64,000 bases of DNA from the NCBI RefSeq assembly GCF_037153975.1, contig NZ_JBBAYJ010000004.1:62001-126000 (forward strand). Reading direction: 5' to 3'. The notes under the pieces were generated by a model, which worked only from the letters and a program-made list of their open reading frames with translations, ran no database searches and had not been told where the DNA came from. Below are positions 1 to 6,706 of this stretch, one piece after another; the stretch's first letter is position 1; each line of letters begins with the position of its first letter. The DNA is from Aquipuribacter sp. SD81. GTDB lineage: Bacteria; Actinomycetota; Actinomycetes; Actinomycetales; JBBAYJ01. The translations under genes and the position numbers were made by a program.

Positions 1-1041
1 GGCCGCCTCGAGGACCTCATGGGCCAGCGCGAGATCCGGCTCGACCAGGTCGACGTCACCGTGCTCGACGAGGCCGACCACATGGCCGACCTCGGCTTCC
101 TGCCCGCGGTCCAGCGCATCCTCGACGCGACGCCGAAGGGCCGCCAGCGGCTGCTGTTCTCCGCGACGCTCGACAACGGCGTGGACCGCCTCGTCCGCCG
201 GTACCTGCAGGACCCCCGCACGCACTCGGTCGACCCGGCCGTCGCGCCGGTCTCCACCATGACCCACCACGTGCTGACGATCGCCGACCGCGACAGCAAG
301 CCCGCCGTGGTCCGCGAGCTCGCGAGCGGCACCGGGCGCCGGGTGCTGTTCCTGCGCACCAAGCACGCGGCCAAGAAGCTCGCCCGCCAGCTCACCGCCT
401 CCGGCATCCCCGCGGTCGACCTCCACGGCAACCTGTCGCAGAACGCGCGGCAGCGGAACCTCGCCGCGTTCTCCGGCGGGGAGGTCGCCGTGCTCGTCGC
501 GACCGACGTCGCCGCCCGCGGCCTGCACGTCGACGACGTCGAGCTCGTCGTGCACGTCGACCCGCCGACCGAGCACAAGGCGTACCTGCACCGCTCCGGG
601 CGCACCGCCCGGGCCGGCTCCGGCGGGACCGTCGTCACCCTCGCCCTGCCCGAGCAGGACCGGGACGTCCGCACCCTCATGCGGCAGGCCAAGGTCACCC
701 CTCGTACCGACGCCGTCCGGCCCGGCTCGCCGGTCCTGCGCGACCTCGTCGGCGAGGTCGCGGCCCTGCGCGAGTGGACGCCGCCGAACCAGCGCGAGGA
801 GCAGCCGTCGCGCCCGCGCCGCTCCGGCGGCGAGGGCCGCGGTCGGCGACCCGGCGCCCGGCAGGGCCAGGGCACGCGCGACGGCGTCGCACAGCCGTCG
901 ACCCAGGGCTCCTCGGCCCGGCACGGCGCGCGGCCCTCGTCCGGGCCGGGCGACGTGGCCCGCGAGGCGGGCCGACCGGGTGCCCGGCGCAGCGGCCGCC
1001 GTCGCGGCGGCCGCGGCCGGGGCGCCGCCGAGCGCGCCTGA
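1..1041 (+). CDS. DEAD-box ATP-dependent RNA helicase, 5'-truncated
   Basis: The C-terminal part of a cytoplasmic DEAD-box RNA helicase, which unwinds RNA duplexes with ATP during ribosome assembly or mRNA decay. The frame is already open at base 1, which falls in motif Ib (GRLEDL). Motif II follows (VLDEADHMADLGF), then motif III (LLFSATLD), the second RecA domain with VATDVAARGLHVDDVE, and motif VI (HRSGRTARAG). The last 90 or so residues form a basic Arg/Gly-rich tail, common in actinobacterial RhlE-type helicases and probably an RNA-binding extension. The N-terminal domain with motifs Q and I lies outside the window. The family is certain; the exact subfamily is not. Confidence 0.95.
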   Translation, partial: GRLEDLMGQREIRLDQVDVTVLDEADHMADLGFLPAVQRILDATPKGRQRLLFSATLDNGVDRLVRRYLQDPRTHSVDPAVAPVSTMTHHVLTIADRDSKPAVVRELASGTGRRVLFLRTKHAAKKLARQLTASGIPAVDLHGNLSQNARQRNLAAFSGGEVAVLVATDVAARGLHVDDVELVVHVDPPTEHKAYLHRSGRTARAGSGGTVVTLALPEQDRDVRTLMRQAKVTPRTDAVRPGSPVLRDLVGEVAALREWTPPNQREEQPSRPRRSGGEGRGRRPGARQGQGTRDGVAQPSTQGSSARHGARPSSGPGDVAREAGRPGARRSGRRRGGRGRGAAERA

Positions 1042-1085
1042 GCCCACCGCGGGTCCCTGTCGCGTCCCAGGCCGACGGTGACGGC

Positions 1086-1240
1086 GTAGGTCGACATCCC
1101 TGTCGACACATGACGCGTACGTCGACATTCCTGCCGACACCCGACGCGTACGTCGACATCCCTGTCGACGCACGACGCGTACGTCGACGTTCCTGTCGAC
1201 GCACGACGTGTACGTCGACGTTCCTGCCGACGCACCCGAC
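1086..1240. repeat. Five 31-bp direct tandem repeats with GTCGAC arms
   Basis: Five head-to-tail units of exactly 31 bp begin at 1086, 1117, 1148, 1179 and 1210. Each starts GTACGTCGAC (the first GTAGGTCGAC). Most carry two GTCGAC half-sites separated by 6 bp, so each unit could fold into a short hairpin; in two units the second arm is degenerate (GCCGAC). Units differ at only a few positions. The array fills most of the 224-bp gap between the convergent helicase and FUSC genes. There are no spacers, so it is not a CRISPR array. The function is unknown. Confidence 0.9.
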
Positions 1241-1265
1241 GCGCCCCGCCCCTCCGCCGACGGCG

Positions 1266-2390
1266 TCAGGGGTAGGGCGCGTCCCGGCTGCCGTCGAGCA
1301 GGCGGCGCGTGGCGGTGAGCACGCTCGCCGCCACCGGCAGCGGATCCGGCCCGTCGTCGCCCGCGCCCCCGGACTCCTCCGCGACGAGCCGCTGGCGCAC
1401 GGCGAGCGACAGCTCGCGGACCGCCTCGTCACCGCGGTCGCGCACGACCTCGTGCGGGGCCGCGCACCGCTCCGGCGCGACGGCCCGACCGACCGCGCGC
1501 AGCGCCGCCCCCGTCCTCGCACCCAGCACCGGGTCGGCCCCGAGGACCCCCAGCTCGGCGTCGCTCAGCTGCTCGACGAGGTCCACGACGACGACGGCGA
1601 GCCGCTGCTCGCGCTGCAAGGCCGCCTGCTGAGCCGTCAGCTCGGCGGAGCGCCGGGACAGGCGCACGTTGCCGCGGGCCGCCTTGCGGGCGGCGGTCGC
1701 CGACGACGCGGCCTCCGTGATGCCGTCGCGGACCGCCCCGACCCGTTCCTGCACCGTCCGCGAGCGGCTGCCGGTCTCGACGTCGTCCGCGAGGTCGCCG
1801 AGCAGGACGGCGGCCTCGTGCAGGGCCGAGCGGTTCTGGCGCTCGGCCCTGCCCTGCAGCGACGACGGCGCCACGAGACCCACGACGACGCCGACGAGGG
1901 CGCCGAGCAGGACGAGCCCTGCGTACGCCGCGAGGTACTCCACGGGGTCGCCGCTGCCGACGAGGAGGGTGAAGAGCGCGGCCGTCGGCACCCACGCGCG
2001 CTGCGAGCCGAAGGCGGGCACCCCGGCGAGCAGCACGCCGACCCCGACCGCCAGCGCCAGGCCGAGGCCGTAGCGCTCCGGCAGCAGCAGGCAGACCGCA
2101 CCCAGCAGACCGCCCGAGGCGACGGCGAACAGCGACCGCCAGGCCGAGGACACGGTGTCCACGACGGTCGGGTAGGTGACGAGCAGCGCGCCGAGCGGGG
2201 CGTAGTAGAGGTAGTCACCGGCGCCGGGCACGAGCGCGGCCACGTGCCAGGCGACGACGGCGGCGAGGGCGCTGCGCGCGGCCAGGGCCAGCCGCGTGCC
2301 GCTCGGCAGGCGCGACCGGGACACGGCACGGCGCACCCGCGCCGCGACGGGTCGACGGGCGGGGCCGGGGGTGGCGTGCGAGCCGGGCAC
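1266..2390 (-). CDS. FUSC / aromatic-acid-exporter-like membrane protein
   Basis: A 374-residue inner-membrane protein. The N-terminal half (about residues 30-175) carries roughly six hydrophobic segments, with a conserved-looking stretch around the second (YYAPLGALLVTYPTVVDT), as in the FUSC/aromatic acid exporter superfamily. The C-terminal half is soluble, charged and helical, and probably cytoplasmic. Family members are thought to export small organic acids, but the substrate here cannot be read from sequence. The start is a GTG at 2390, 94 bp from the divergent sigma-factor gene, so the two may share a regulatory region. The family call is good; the transport role is inferred. Confidence 0.7.
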   Translation of the reverse strand: MPGSHATPGPARRPVAARVRRAVSRSRLPSGTRLALAARSALAAVVAWHVAALVPGAGDYLYYAPLGALLVTYPTVVDTVSSAWRSLFAVASGGLLGAVCLLLPERYGLGLALAVGVGVLLAGVPAFGSQRAWVPTAALFTLLVGSGDPVEYLAAYAGLVLLGALVGVVVGLVAPSSLQGRAERQNRSALHEAAVLLGDLADDVETGSRSRTVQERVGAVRDGITEAASSATAARKAARGNVRLSRRSAELTAQQAALQREQRLAVVVVDLVEQLSDAELGVLGADPVLGARTGAALRAVGRAVAPERCAAPHEVVRDRGDEAVRELSLAVRQRLVAEESGGAGDDGPDPLPVAASVLTATRRLLDGSRDAPYP

Positions 2391-2484
2391 GCTCGTGCCC
2401 TACCCGTCTCGGCCGTGCGGACACGTGGGCCGTCGTGGACGGCGGCCCGCTCGGTTTGCGGGGGCGCCCCGGTGACGGTCTGCT

Positions 2485-3051
2485 GTGCCCGTGTCGGCAG
2501 GGCGGTCGCGGGAGGCGGACCTGGCCCTCGCGCGCGCGGCCGCCCTCGGCGACCGCGAGGCCTTCGAGGAGGTCGTGCAGCGGCACGGTCCGGTCATGCT
2601 CCGCTACGCCCGCCGCGTGCTGCGCGACCGCGGCGACGCGGAGGAGGCGGTGCAGGACGCCCTCGTCGCCGCCTGGCGCACCATGGAGCGCTACCGCGGC
2701 GACTCGGCGCTGCGCACGTGGCTGCTCGGGCTCACCTCGCACAAGGCGCTCGACGTGGCCCGGCGGCGCCGGCCGCAGCCCGTGGACGACGAGGTGCTGG
2801 CCGCCACGCCGGCCGACGACCGCAGCGACCCGTGGGCGGCCACGAGCGGCAGCGAGCTCGCCGCGGCCCTCCAGGAGGCCCTGCTCGCGCTGCCCTACGG
2901 CCAGCGGGCCGCCTGGGTCCTCGTCGAGCTCGAGGGGATGACGCAGCAGGAGGCCGCGGACATCATGAGCACCACGCCCGACTCCGTGCGCGGGAACCTC
3001 TACCGCGCCCGTCGACGGCTCGAGGAGAGGATGGCGCGATGGCGACCGTGA
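2485..3051 (+). CDS. ECF-type RNA polymerase sigma factor
   Basis: A 188-residue alternative sigma factor that directs RNA polymerase to a dedicated regulon. Region 2 spans about residues 25-95 (AFEEVVQRHG, then [15 protein letters not shown]). Region 4 covers about 130-185 (MTQQEAADIM, SVRGNLYRARRRLEERM). There is no region 3, which fits the ECF class. The GTG start at 2485 opens the Asp23 cassette, and the next gene begins 7 bp after its stop. No classical zinc-binding anti-sigma gene follows; the usual anti-sigma slot holds an Asp23-like protein instead. Control of envelope homeostasis is inferred from this context. Confidence 0.9.
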   Translation: MPVSAGRSREADLALARAAALGDREAFEEVVQRHGPVMLRYARRVLRDRGDAEEAVQDALVAAWRTMERYRGDSALRTWLLGLTSHKALDVARRRRPQPVDDEVLAATPADDRSDPWAATSGSELAAALQEALLALPYGQRAAWVLVELEGMTQQEAADIMSTTPDSVRGNLYRARRRLEERMARWRP

Positions 3052-3058
3052 CGGCGGC

Positions 3059-3529
3059 ATGACGGCGCCGGACCCCGGGCCGGGCCCGGGCGCCGACGCG
3101 CTCGCCCGCGCCCGCGACGAGCTCCGCCGGGCCCGCCCGGACGACGCCGAGGGCTGGACGGCCTTCGCCGCCACCCTCCAGCGGCGCCTGCGCGACGTCG
3201 CCCGTCCCGGCCGGGCGCTGCGGGTGCTCGAGGACGGCCCGGCCGCGGCGGGCGCCGGCGTGCTGCGGGTCGACGAGCGCGTCGTCGCCGACGCCGCCCG
3301 ACGGGCGGTGGCCGCCACCGGTGCGCGGCTCGTCGGCCTCTTGCTCGATGTCACCGACGAGGTGCCGACCCGGGTGGCCCTCCAGGTGTGGGCGCCCTAC
3401 GGCACCGACGTCCGCGAGGCCGCCGACGGGGCCCGCGCCGCGGTGGCCCGGGTCGTCGAGGAGGTCCTCGCCCGCCGCTGCCCCGTCGACGTCGACGTCG
3501 TGGACGTGTGGACCGACGAGGCGTCGTGA
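3059..3529 (+). CDS. Asp23/Gls24-like protein in the anti-sigma position
   Basis: A 156-residue soluble protein. Its N-terminal 70 residues are Pro/Arg-rich and helical. The C-terminal part (about 75-150) has the Asp23/Gls24 pattern: a strand-helix start (LRVDERVVADAARRAV), a middle strand (RVALQVWAPYGTDV), a long helix (AARAAVARVVEEVLARR-like) and a closing strand (VDVDVVDVWT). Asp23 proteins form membrane-associated assemblies in Gram-positive envelopes. Because it directly follows the ECF sigma gene by 7 bp, it may sense the envelope for, or restrain, the sigma factor; that is inference. No Cys/His anti-sigma motif is visible. Confidence 0.6.
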   Translation: MTAPDPGPGPGADALARARDELRRARPDDAEGWTAFAATLQRRLRDVARPGRALRVLEDGPAAAGAGVLRVDERVVADAARRAVAATGARLVGLLLDVTDEVPTRVALQVWAPYGTDVREAADGARAAVARVVEEVLARRCPVDVDVVDVWTDEAS

Positions 3530-3635
3530 CGCAGGTCACAGCCGCAGGGCGTGCGGATCGGGCCGTCCGGCGCGACCCACTACCGGACGCGTCGGCAGCC
3601 CGCCGCCGCCCCGCCCCACGAGAGGACGCACGCCG

Positions 3636-4118
3636 ATGACCCAGAGCACCCCCGAGACCACGACCCGCTCCCGCGGGACGGCCGGCGGCGGCACCGTCGC
3701 GACGACCGGTTCCGCCGCCCTCGACAGCGGCCAGGGCCGCACGACCATCGCCGACACCGTCGTGTCGAAGATCGCCGGCATCGCGGCCCGCGACGTCGTC
3801 GGCGTGCACAGCCTCGGTGGCGGCGGCGCCCGTGCCGTCGCCGCGCTCCGCGAGCGCATCCCCGGCGGTCGGACCAACTACTCCCAGGGCGTGGCCGTCG
3901 AGGTGGGCGAGCGGCAGACCGCCGTCGACGTCGACATCGTCGCGGAGTACGGCGTCGCGATCGCCGACCTCGCCGCGGGGATCCGCGAGAACGTCATCAC
4001 CGCCGTGGAGCGCATGACGGGCCTGGAGGTCACCGAGGTCAACATCGTCGTCCACGACGTGCACGTCGAGAGCGACGACGACACCGACGACCAGGGCGAG
4101 CCCGCCCGGGTGCAGTGA
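3636..4118 (+). CDS. Asp23/Gls24 family envelope stress response protein
   Basis: The clearest Asp23 family member in the cassette, 160 residues. After a 35-residue polar N-terminus it shows the family core: IADTVVSKIAGIAARDVVGV, a Gly-rich turn, a strand with VAVEVGERQTAVDVDIVAEY, the helix GIRENVITAVERMTGLEV and the final strand VNIVVHDVHV. The tail is acidic (SDDDTDDQ). The ATG at 3636 is chosen because a GAGAGGA ribosome site lies just upstream (3620-3627). Its stop overlaps the next gene's GTG by 4 bp. It is probably anchored at the membrane by the AmaP-like partner at the end of the operon, as in staphylococci. Confidence 0.88.
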   Translation: MTQSTPETTTRSRGTAGGGTVATTGSAALDSGQGRTTIADTVVSKIAGIAARDVVGVHSLGGGGARAVAALRERIPGGRTNYSQGVAVEVGERQTAVDVDIVAEYGVAIADLAAGIRENVITAVERMTGLEVTEVNIVVHDVHVESDDDTDDQGEPARVQ

Positions 4119-4429
4119 GCCCGTCGGACCACCGGACCGCCGGCCGGCACGAGGCGGACGTCGTCCGCGAGACCGTGCTGTCGGTCCCGGGCGTGGTCGA
4201 CCTCCACGGCGGCTCCCTCGGCGAGGTCGGCACCTACCTGCCGGGCCGACGGGTCGTGGGGGTACGGCTGCGCCCCGAGCGCACCGAGGTGCACGTCGTC
4301 GTGACGCACGGCTCGCCCGTTCGGGCGACCGCGGACCTCGTCCGCGGCGCCGTGGCGCGGGTGCGGCCCGGCGCCGTCGACGTCACCGTCGAGGACGTGG
4401 CCCCCGCCCCGGCGCCGGGCCCGACGTGA
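4115..4429 (+). CDS. Second small Asp23-like protein
   Basis: A 104-residue protein beginning at the GTG of a GTGA overlap with the preceding stop. It retains a shortened Asp23 fold: a helix followed by VLSVPGVVDLHGGSLGEVGT, a strand (VVGVRLRPERTEVHVVV), the helix ATADLVRGAVARVRPGAV and a final strand (VDVTVEDV). The C-terminus is Pro/Ala-rich. It is cytoplasmic with no membrane segment. The overlap arrangement indicates translational coupling and a fixed stoichiometry with the neighbouring Asp23 proteins. Assignment rests on pattern similarity and context, so it is less certain than for 3636-4118. Confidence 0.7.
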   Translation: MSPSDHRTAGRHEADVVRETVLSVPGVVDLHGGSLGEVGTYLPGRRVVGVRLRPERTEVHVVVTHGSPVRATADLVRGAVARVRPGAVDVTVEDVAPAPAPGPT

Positions 4430-4698
4430 GCGAGGCCGCGGCGCTCCGGTCGGCCCGTCGCCAGCTGGCGCGCCGGCTGCACCCCGACCTCGGCGGGGAC
4501 CCCGAGGCCTACCTCGAAGCCATGGCCGCGCTCGACGCGCACGCGGCCCGCGCCGCCTCCCACGACGCCGTCGTGGTGGGGCGGACCGGGCGCCTGAGGC
4601 GCGCGCTGCCCGTCCGGCGCGTCCGCGGCGCCGTCCGCCGCGTGCAGCAGCACCTGCCGCGCCACCTGCCCGGCGCCCGTCGCTGGGCACGACTCTGA
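4426..4698 (+). CDS. Small basic protein with a truncated J-domain-like motif
   Basis: A 90-residue protein, GTG start, again overlapping the previous stop by 4 bp. Residues 11-32 (RRQLARRLHPDLGGDPEAYL) match the core of a J domain: helix II, the HPD triad at residues 19-21 with the GG that often follows it, and the start of helix III. Helix I is absent. The rest is Arg-rich (RGAVRRVQQHLPRHLP). In DnaJ-type proteins HPD stimulates Hsp70 ATPase; whether this shortened form does so is unknown. Its position inside an Asp23 operon suggests an assembly or disassembly role for the Asp23 complex, by inference only. Confidence 0.6.
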   Translation: MSEAAALRSARRQLARRLHPDLGGDPEAYLEAMAALDAHAARAASHDAVVVGRTGRLRRALPVRRVRGAVRRVQQHLPRHLPGARRWARL

Positions 4699-4730
4699 CC
4701 ACCCGCACTTCCCCACTCCTGGAGGACCAC

Positions 4731-4910
4731 ATGAGCTCCACCGCGACCGGGCTCCTCACCGGCCTGCTCCTCGCCATCGCCTGGACGACCGGCGGCTTCA
4801 CCGGCTTCCTGCTGGCGGTCGTGCTCGGCGCCGTCGGCGCCGTCGTCGGCCTGTGGCGGGACGGCAGGATCGACTCGTCGTCGTTCGGCCGCGGGCGACC
4901 GCGTGCCTGA
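4731..4910 (+). CDS. DUF2273-type small membrane protein
   Basis: A 59-residue membrane protein. The ATG at 4731 is preceded by a GGAGG ribosome site. Two hydrophobic segments (GLLTGLLLAIAWTTGG and FLLAVVLGAVGAVVGLW) are followed by a short polar tail (RDGRIDSSS). Small two-helix proteins of the DUF2273 family are regular members of Asp23/AmaP operons in Gram-positive bacteria. Its stop overlaps the start of the next Asp23-like gene (GTG at 4903) by 8 bp. Likely a membrane subunit for the Asp23 assembly. The family is recognised from size, topology and context. Confidence 0.8.
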   Translation: MSSTATGLLTGLLLAIAWTTGGFTGFLLAVVLGAVGAVVGLWRDGRIDSSSFGRGRPRA

Positions 4911-5274
4911 GCCGCTCGCCGCACCGGCCGACCGCGGCCACCTCGAGGTGCGTTCCGTGGTGCTGGACCGCGTCGCCGGTCGAGCCGCCGGCGGCGTCCG
5001 CGGGGTCGTCCCGGGGAAGGTCGGCCGCCTCACCCGGCGGCGGCTGCCGCACGTCGAGACGCACACCGAGACGCGCGCCGACGGTGAGCACGCCCGCCTG
5101 CGGGTCGAGGTCGCCGTCGCCTGGGGGCACCGCCTCGACGTGGTGGCCGGCGGCGTCCAGTCCGCCGTCGTCGACACGGTCCGGCGGCTCACGGGGGTGC
5201 AGGTCGACCGGGTCGACGTCAGCGTCGACGACGTCGTCGTCCCGGAGCAGCCCGAGGAGAGGAGGGTGTCATGA
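4903..5274 (+). CDS. Asp23-like protein, third soluble paralogue
   Basis: A 123-residue soluble protein starting at GTG 4903 inside the end of the DUF2273 gene. It has a basic segment (GKVGRLTRRRLPHVE), then strand ETRADGEHARLRVEVAVAWG, the helix AGGVQSAVVDTVRRLTGVQV and the last strand VDRVDVSVDDVVV, which together follow the Asp23 core order. It ends in an acidic, then basic stretch (EQPEERRVS). Its stop overlaps the DUF6286 gene by 4 bp. With the proteins at 3059, 3636 and 4115 it makes four Asp23-like products in one cassette, suggesting a hetero-oligomeric assembly. Confidence 0.7.
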   Translation: MPEPLAAPADRGHLEVRSVVLDRVAGRAAGGVRGVVPGKVGRLTRRRLPHVETHTETRADGEHARLRVEVAVAWGHRLDVVAGGVQSAVVDTVRRLTGVQVDRVDVSVDDVVVPEQPEERRVS

Positions 5275-5909
5275 GCGCCGAGACCGCGGCGCCGGCGCAC
5301 GAGGAGACGCCGACCCGTCCCGACGCCGCCCGAGAGGCCACGGTGCCGACCGCCGGCGTGCCGCTCGGCGTCCCCGCCGTCGCGGGCGTGGCCGTCGTGC
5401 TCTGCCTCGCCCTCGTCGCGGCGGGCGTGGTCCTGCTGCGCGAGGTGCTCGTCGACCGCGTGGTCGCTGGTCGTGTTCTTGTCCCCGGCGAGCCGTGGCT
5501 CGCCCCGGCCGCCGAGGAGGCGACCGGCGTCGTGCAGGGCACGCTCACGGTCGGCGTCGGGGCGGTGTCCGCCCTGGTCGGCCTGCTCCTGCTCGTCCTC
5601 GCCGTGCGTCGCCGACCGCGGCTCGGGACCGCGTGGCGCCCCGCGGACGCGGAGCTGCCGCTGTGGGTGTCCGGGGCCGGCGTGGCCGCGGTCGCGGCGG
5701 ACGCCGCCCTCGCCGCGGACCCCGTCGAGACGTCCCGCGCCCGGGCCCGACGGCGCCGCGTGGACGTCGACGTCAGCGTCGACCCCCGCGACGGCCACGG
5801 CCGCAGCGCCGTCGAGACCGACGTCCGCGAGCGCGTCGAGCAGGCCCTGCGCGGTCTCGCGACGCAGCCGCGGGTGCGGGTGCACGTGCACGGGGCGGTG
5901 GCCCGGTGA
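5271..5909 (+). CDS. DUF6286-type membrane protein of the Asp23 cassette
   Basis: A 212-residue protein with two membrane segments, about residues 35-62 (VAGVAVVLCLALVAAGVVLL) and 90-110 (VGVGAVSALVGLLLLVLAV). They are linked by an external loop and followed by a basic cytoplasmic domain (RARARRRRVDVDVSVDPRDG). That domain, with its helix TDVRERVEQALRGLA and strand VRVHVHGAV, resembles a half Asp23 module. Proteins of this kind (DUF6286) lie between DUF2273 and AmaP in actinobacterial Asp23 operons. Both ends overlap neighbours by 4 bp. A membrane-anchoring or scaffolding role is likely. Confidence 0.75.
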   Translation: MSAETAAPAHEETPTRPDAAREATVPTAGVPLGVPAVAGVAVVLCLALVAAGVVLLREVLVDRVVAGRVLVPGEPWLAPAAEEATGVVQGTLTVGVGAVSALVGLLLLVLAVRRRPRLGTAWRPADAELPLWVSGAGVAAVAADAALAADPVETSRARARRRRVDVDVSVDPRDGHGRSAVETDVRERVEQALRGLATQPRVRVHVHGAVAR

Positions 5910-6499
5910 GCCGCGGGGCGCTGGCCCTGGACCGGGTCGCCGTGGCGCTCCTCGGTCTCGTGCTCCTGGTCGGCGGCGGGCTGCTCGCCGTGTGGGGCCT
6001 CGGGCGCCTGCCCGGCACCGTCGACGAGATCGACCTAGGTGTGCTGCGCGGCCTCCCCGCCCACCCATGGTGGCCGTGGGCGGTCGGGGTCGCGGGCGCG
6101 GTGGCCGTCCTCGCGGGGCTCCGGGCGCTCTTCGCCCACACGGTGCGACCGCGCGTGCGGGACGTGACGTTCGCCGCGGCCGGCGACGGCACCGACGACG
6201 CACGTCGCCCGGGCGGGCGGCTCCAGGCCGACCTGCCCGCGGTGGCGGACGCCGCGGCCGAGGTGCTCTCGCAGGCCCCCGGCGTGCACGGCTGCCAGGG
6301 CCGGGCGGTGCCGGGACGGGACGGTGCCGTCGTGGACCTGCGGGCGCGGGTCGCCGCGGAGACCGACCCCGCGGCCCTGCACCGGGCGGTGCAGGCGGTC
6401 GCGGACGGCCTCGCCCGGACACTGCCCCCGGGCACCGCGTCGCTGCGGGTGAGTCTCGACGTGCGACGCGGCCGCTACGAGGCGCCGCGCGTCCGCTGA
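5906..6499 (+). CDS. amaP: AmaP-like alkaline shock response membrane anchor
   Basis: A 197-residue protein with two N-terminal membrane segments (ALLGLVLLVGGGLLAVWGLG and WAVGVAGAVAVLAGLRALF), then a cytoplasmic Asp23-like domain from about residue 100 (ADLPAVADAAAEVLSQAPGV through LRVSLDVRRGRYEAP). This is the layout of AmaP, which tethers Asp23 to the membrane in staphylococci. It is the last gene of the cassette, starting at the GTG of a GTGA overlap at 5906. The minus-strand paa cluster begins just beyond. Function is by homology and context; the symbol is used in that sense. Confidence 0.75.
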   Translation: MSRGALALDRVAVALLGLVLLVGGGLLAVWGLGRLPGTVDEIDLGVLRGLPAHPWWPWAVGVAGAVAVLAGLRALFAHTVRPRVRDVTFAAAGDGTDDARRPGGRLQADLPAVADAAAEVLSQAPGVHGCQGRAVPGRDGAVVDLRARVAAETDPAALHRAVQAVADGLARTLPPGTASLRVSLDVRRGRYEAPRVR

Positions 6500-6524
6500 C
6501 CGCGGTCGCGCACCGGGACCCGCG

Positions 6525-6689
6525 TCACCTCGGGTGGCGCGGGTCCTTCGTGCCGGCGCTGCCGCCGCGGCCGCGGTTGGTCAGCGACCGGAAGGCATTC
6601 TTCAGCCGGCGCTGGTTCTCGGGCTTGCGCGCCTCCTTGGCGACGAAGCCGACGACGGCGCCCTTGGCGAGTCCACGGAAAAGAGCCAT
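6525..6689 (-). CDS. Small basic hypothetical protein
   Basis: A 54-residue open frame from an ATG at 6689 to a stop at 6525. The N-terminus is weakly hydrophobic and helical (MALFRGLAKGAVVGFVAKEA). The rest is strongly basic and polar (RKPENQRRLKNAFRSLTNRG). The coding frame looks real because codon third positions are GC-rich and no overlapping gene accounts for it. It lies 17 bp beyond the paaE stop on the same strand, so it could be the tail of the paaABCDE transcript. I do not recognise the family and assign no function. Confidence 0.45.
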   Translation of the reverse strand: MALFRGLAKGAVVGFVAKEARKPENQRRLKNAFRSLTNRGRGGSAGTKDPRHPR

Positions 6690-6706
6690 GCCGGGGACTA
6701 CCCCGC

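Noticed and set aside
1086-1240. CRISPR array
   Set aside because: The 31-bp units are directly abutting with no spacers, and no cas gene is nearby. It is a tandem repeat, not CRISPR.
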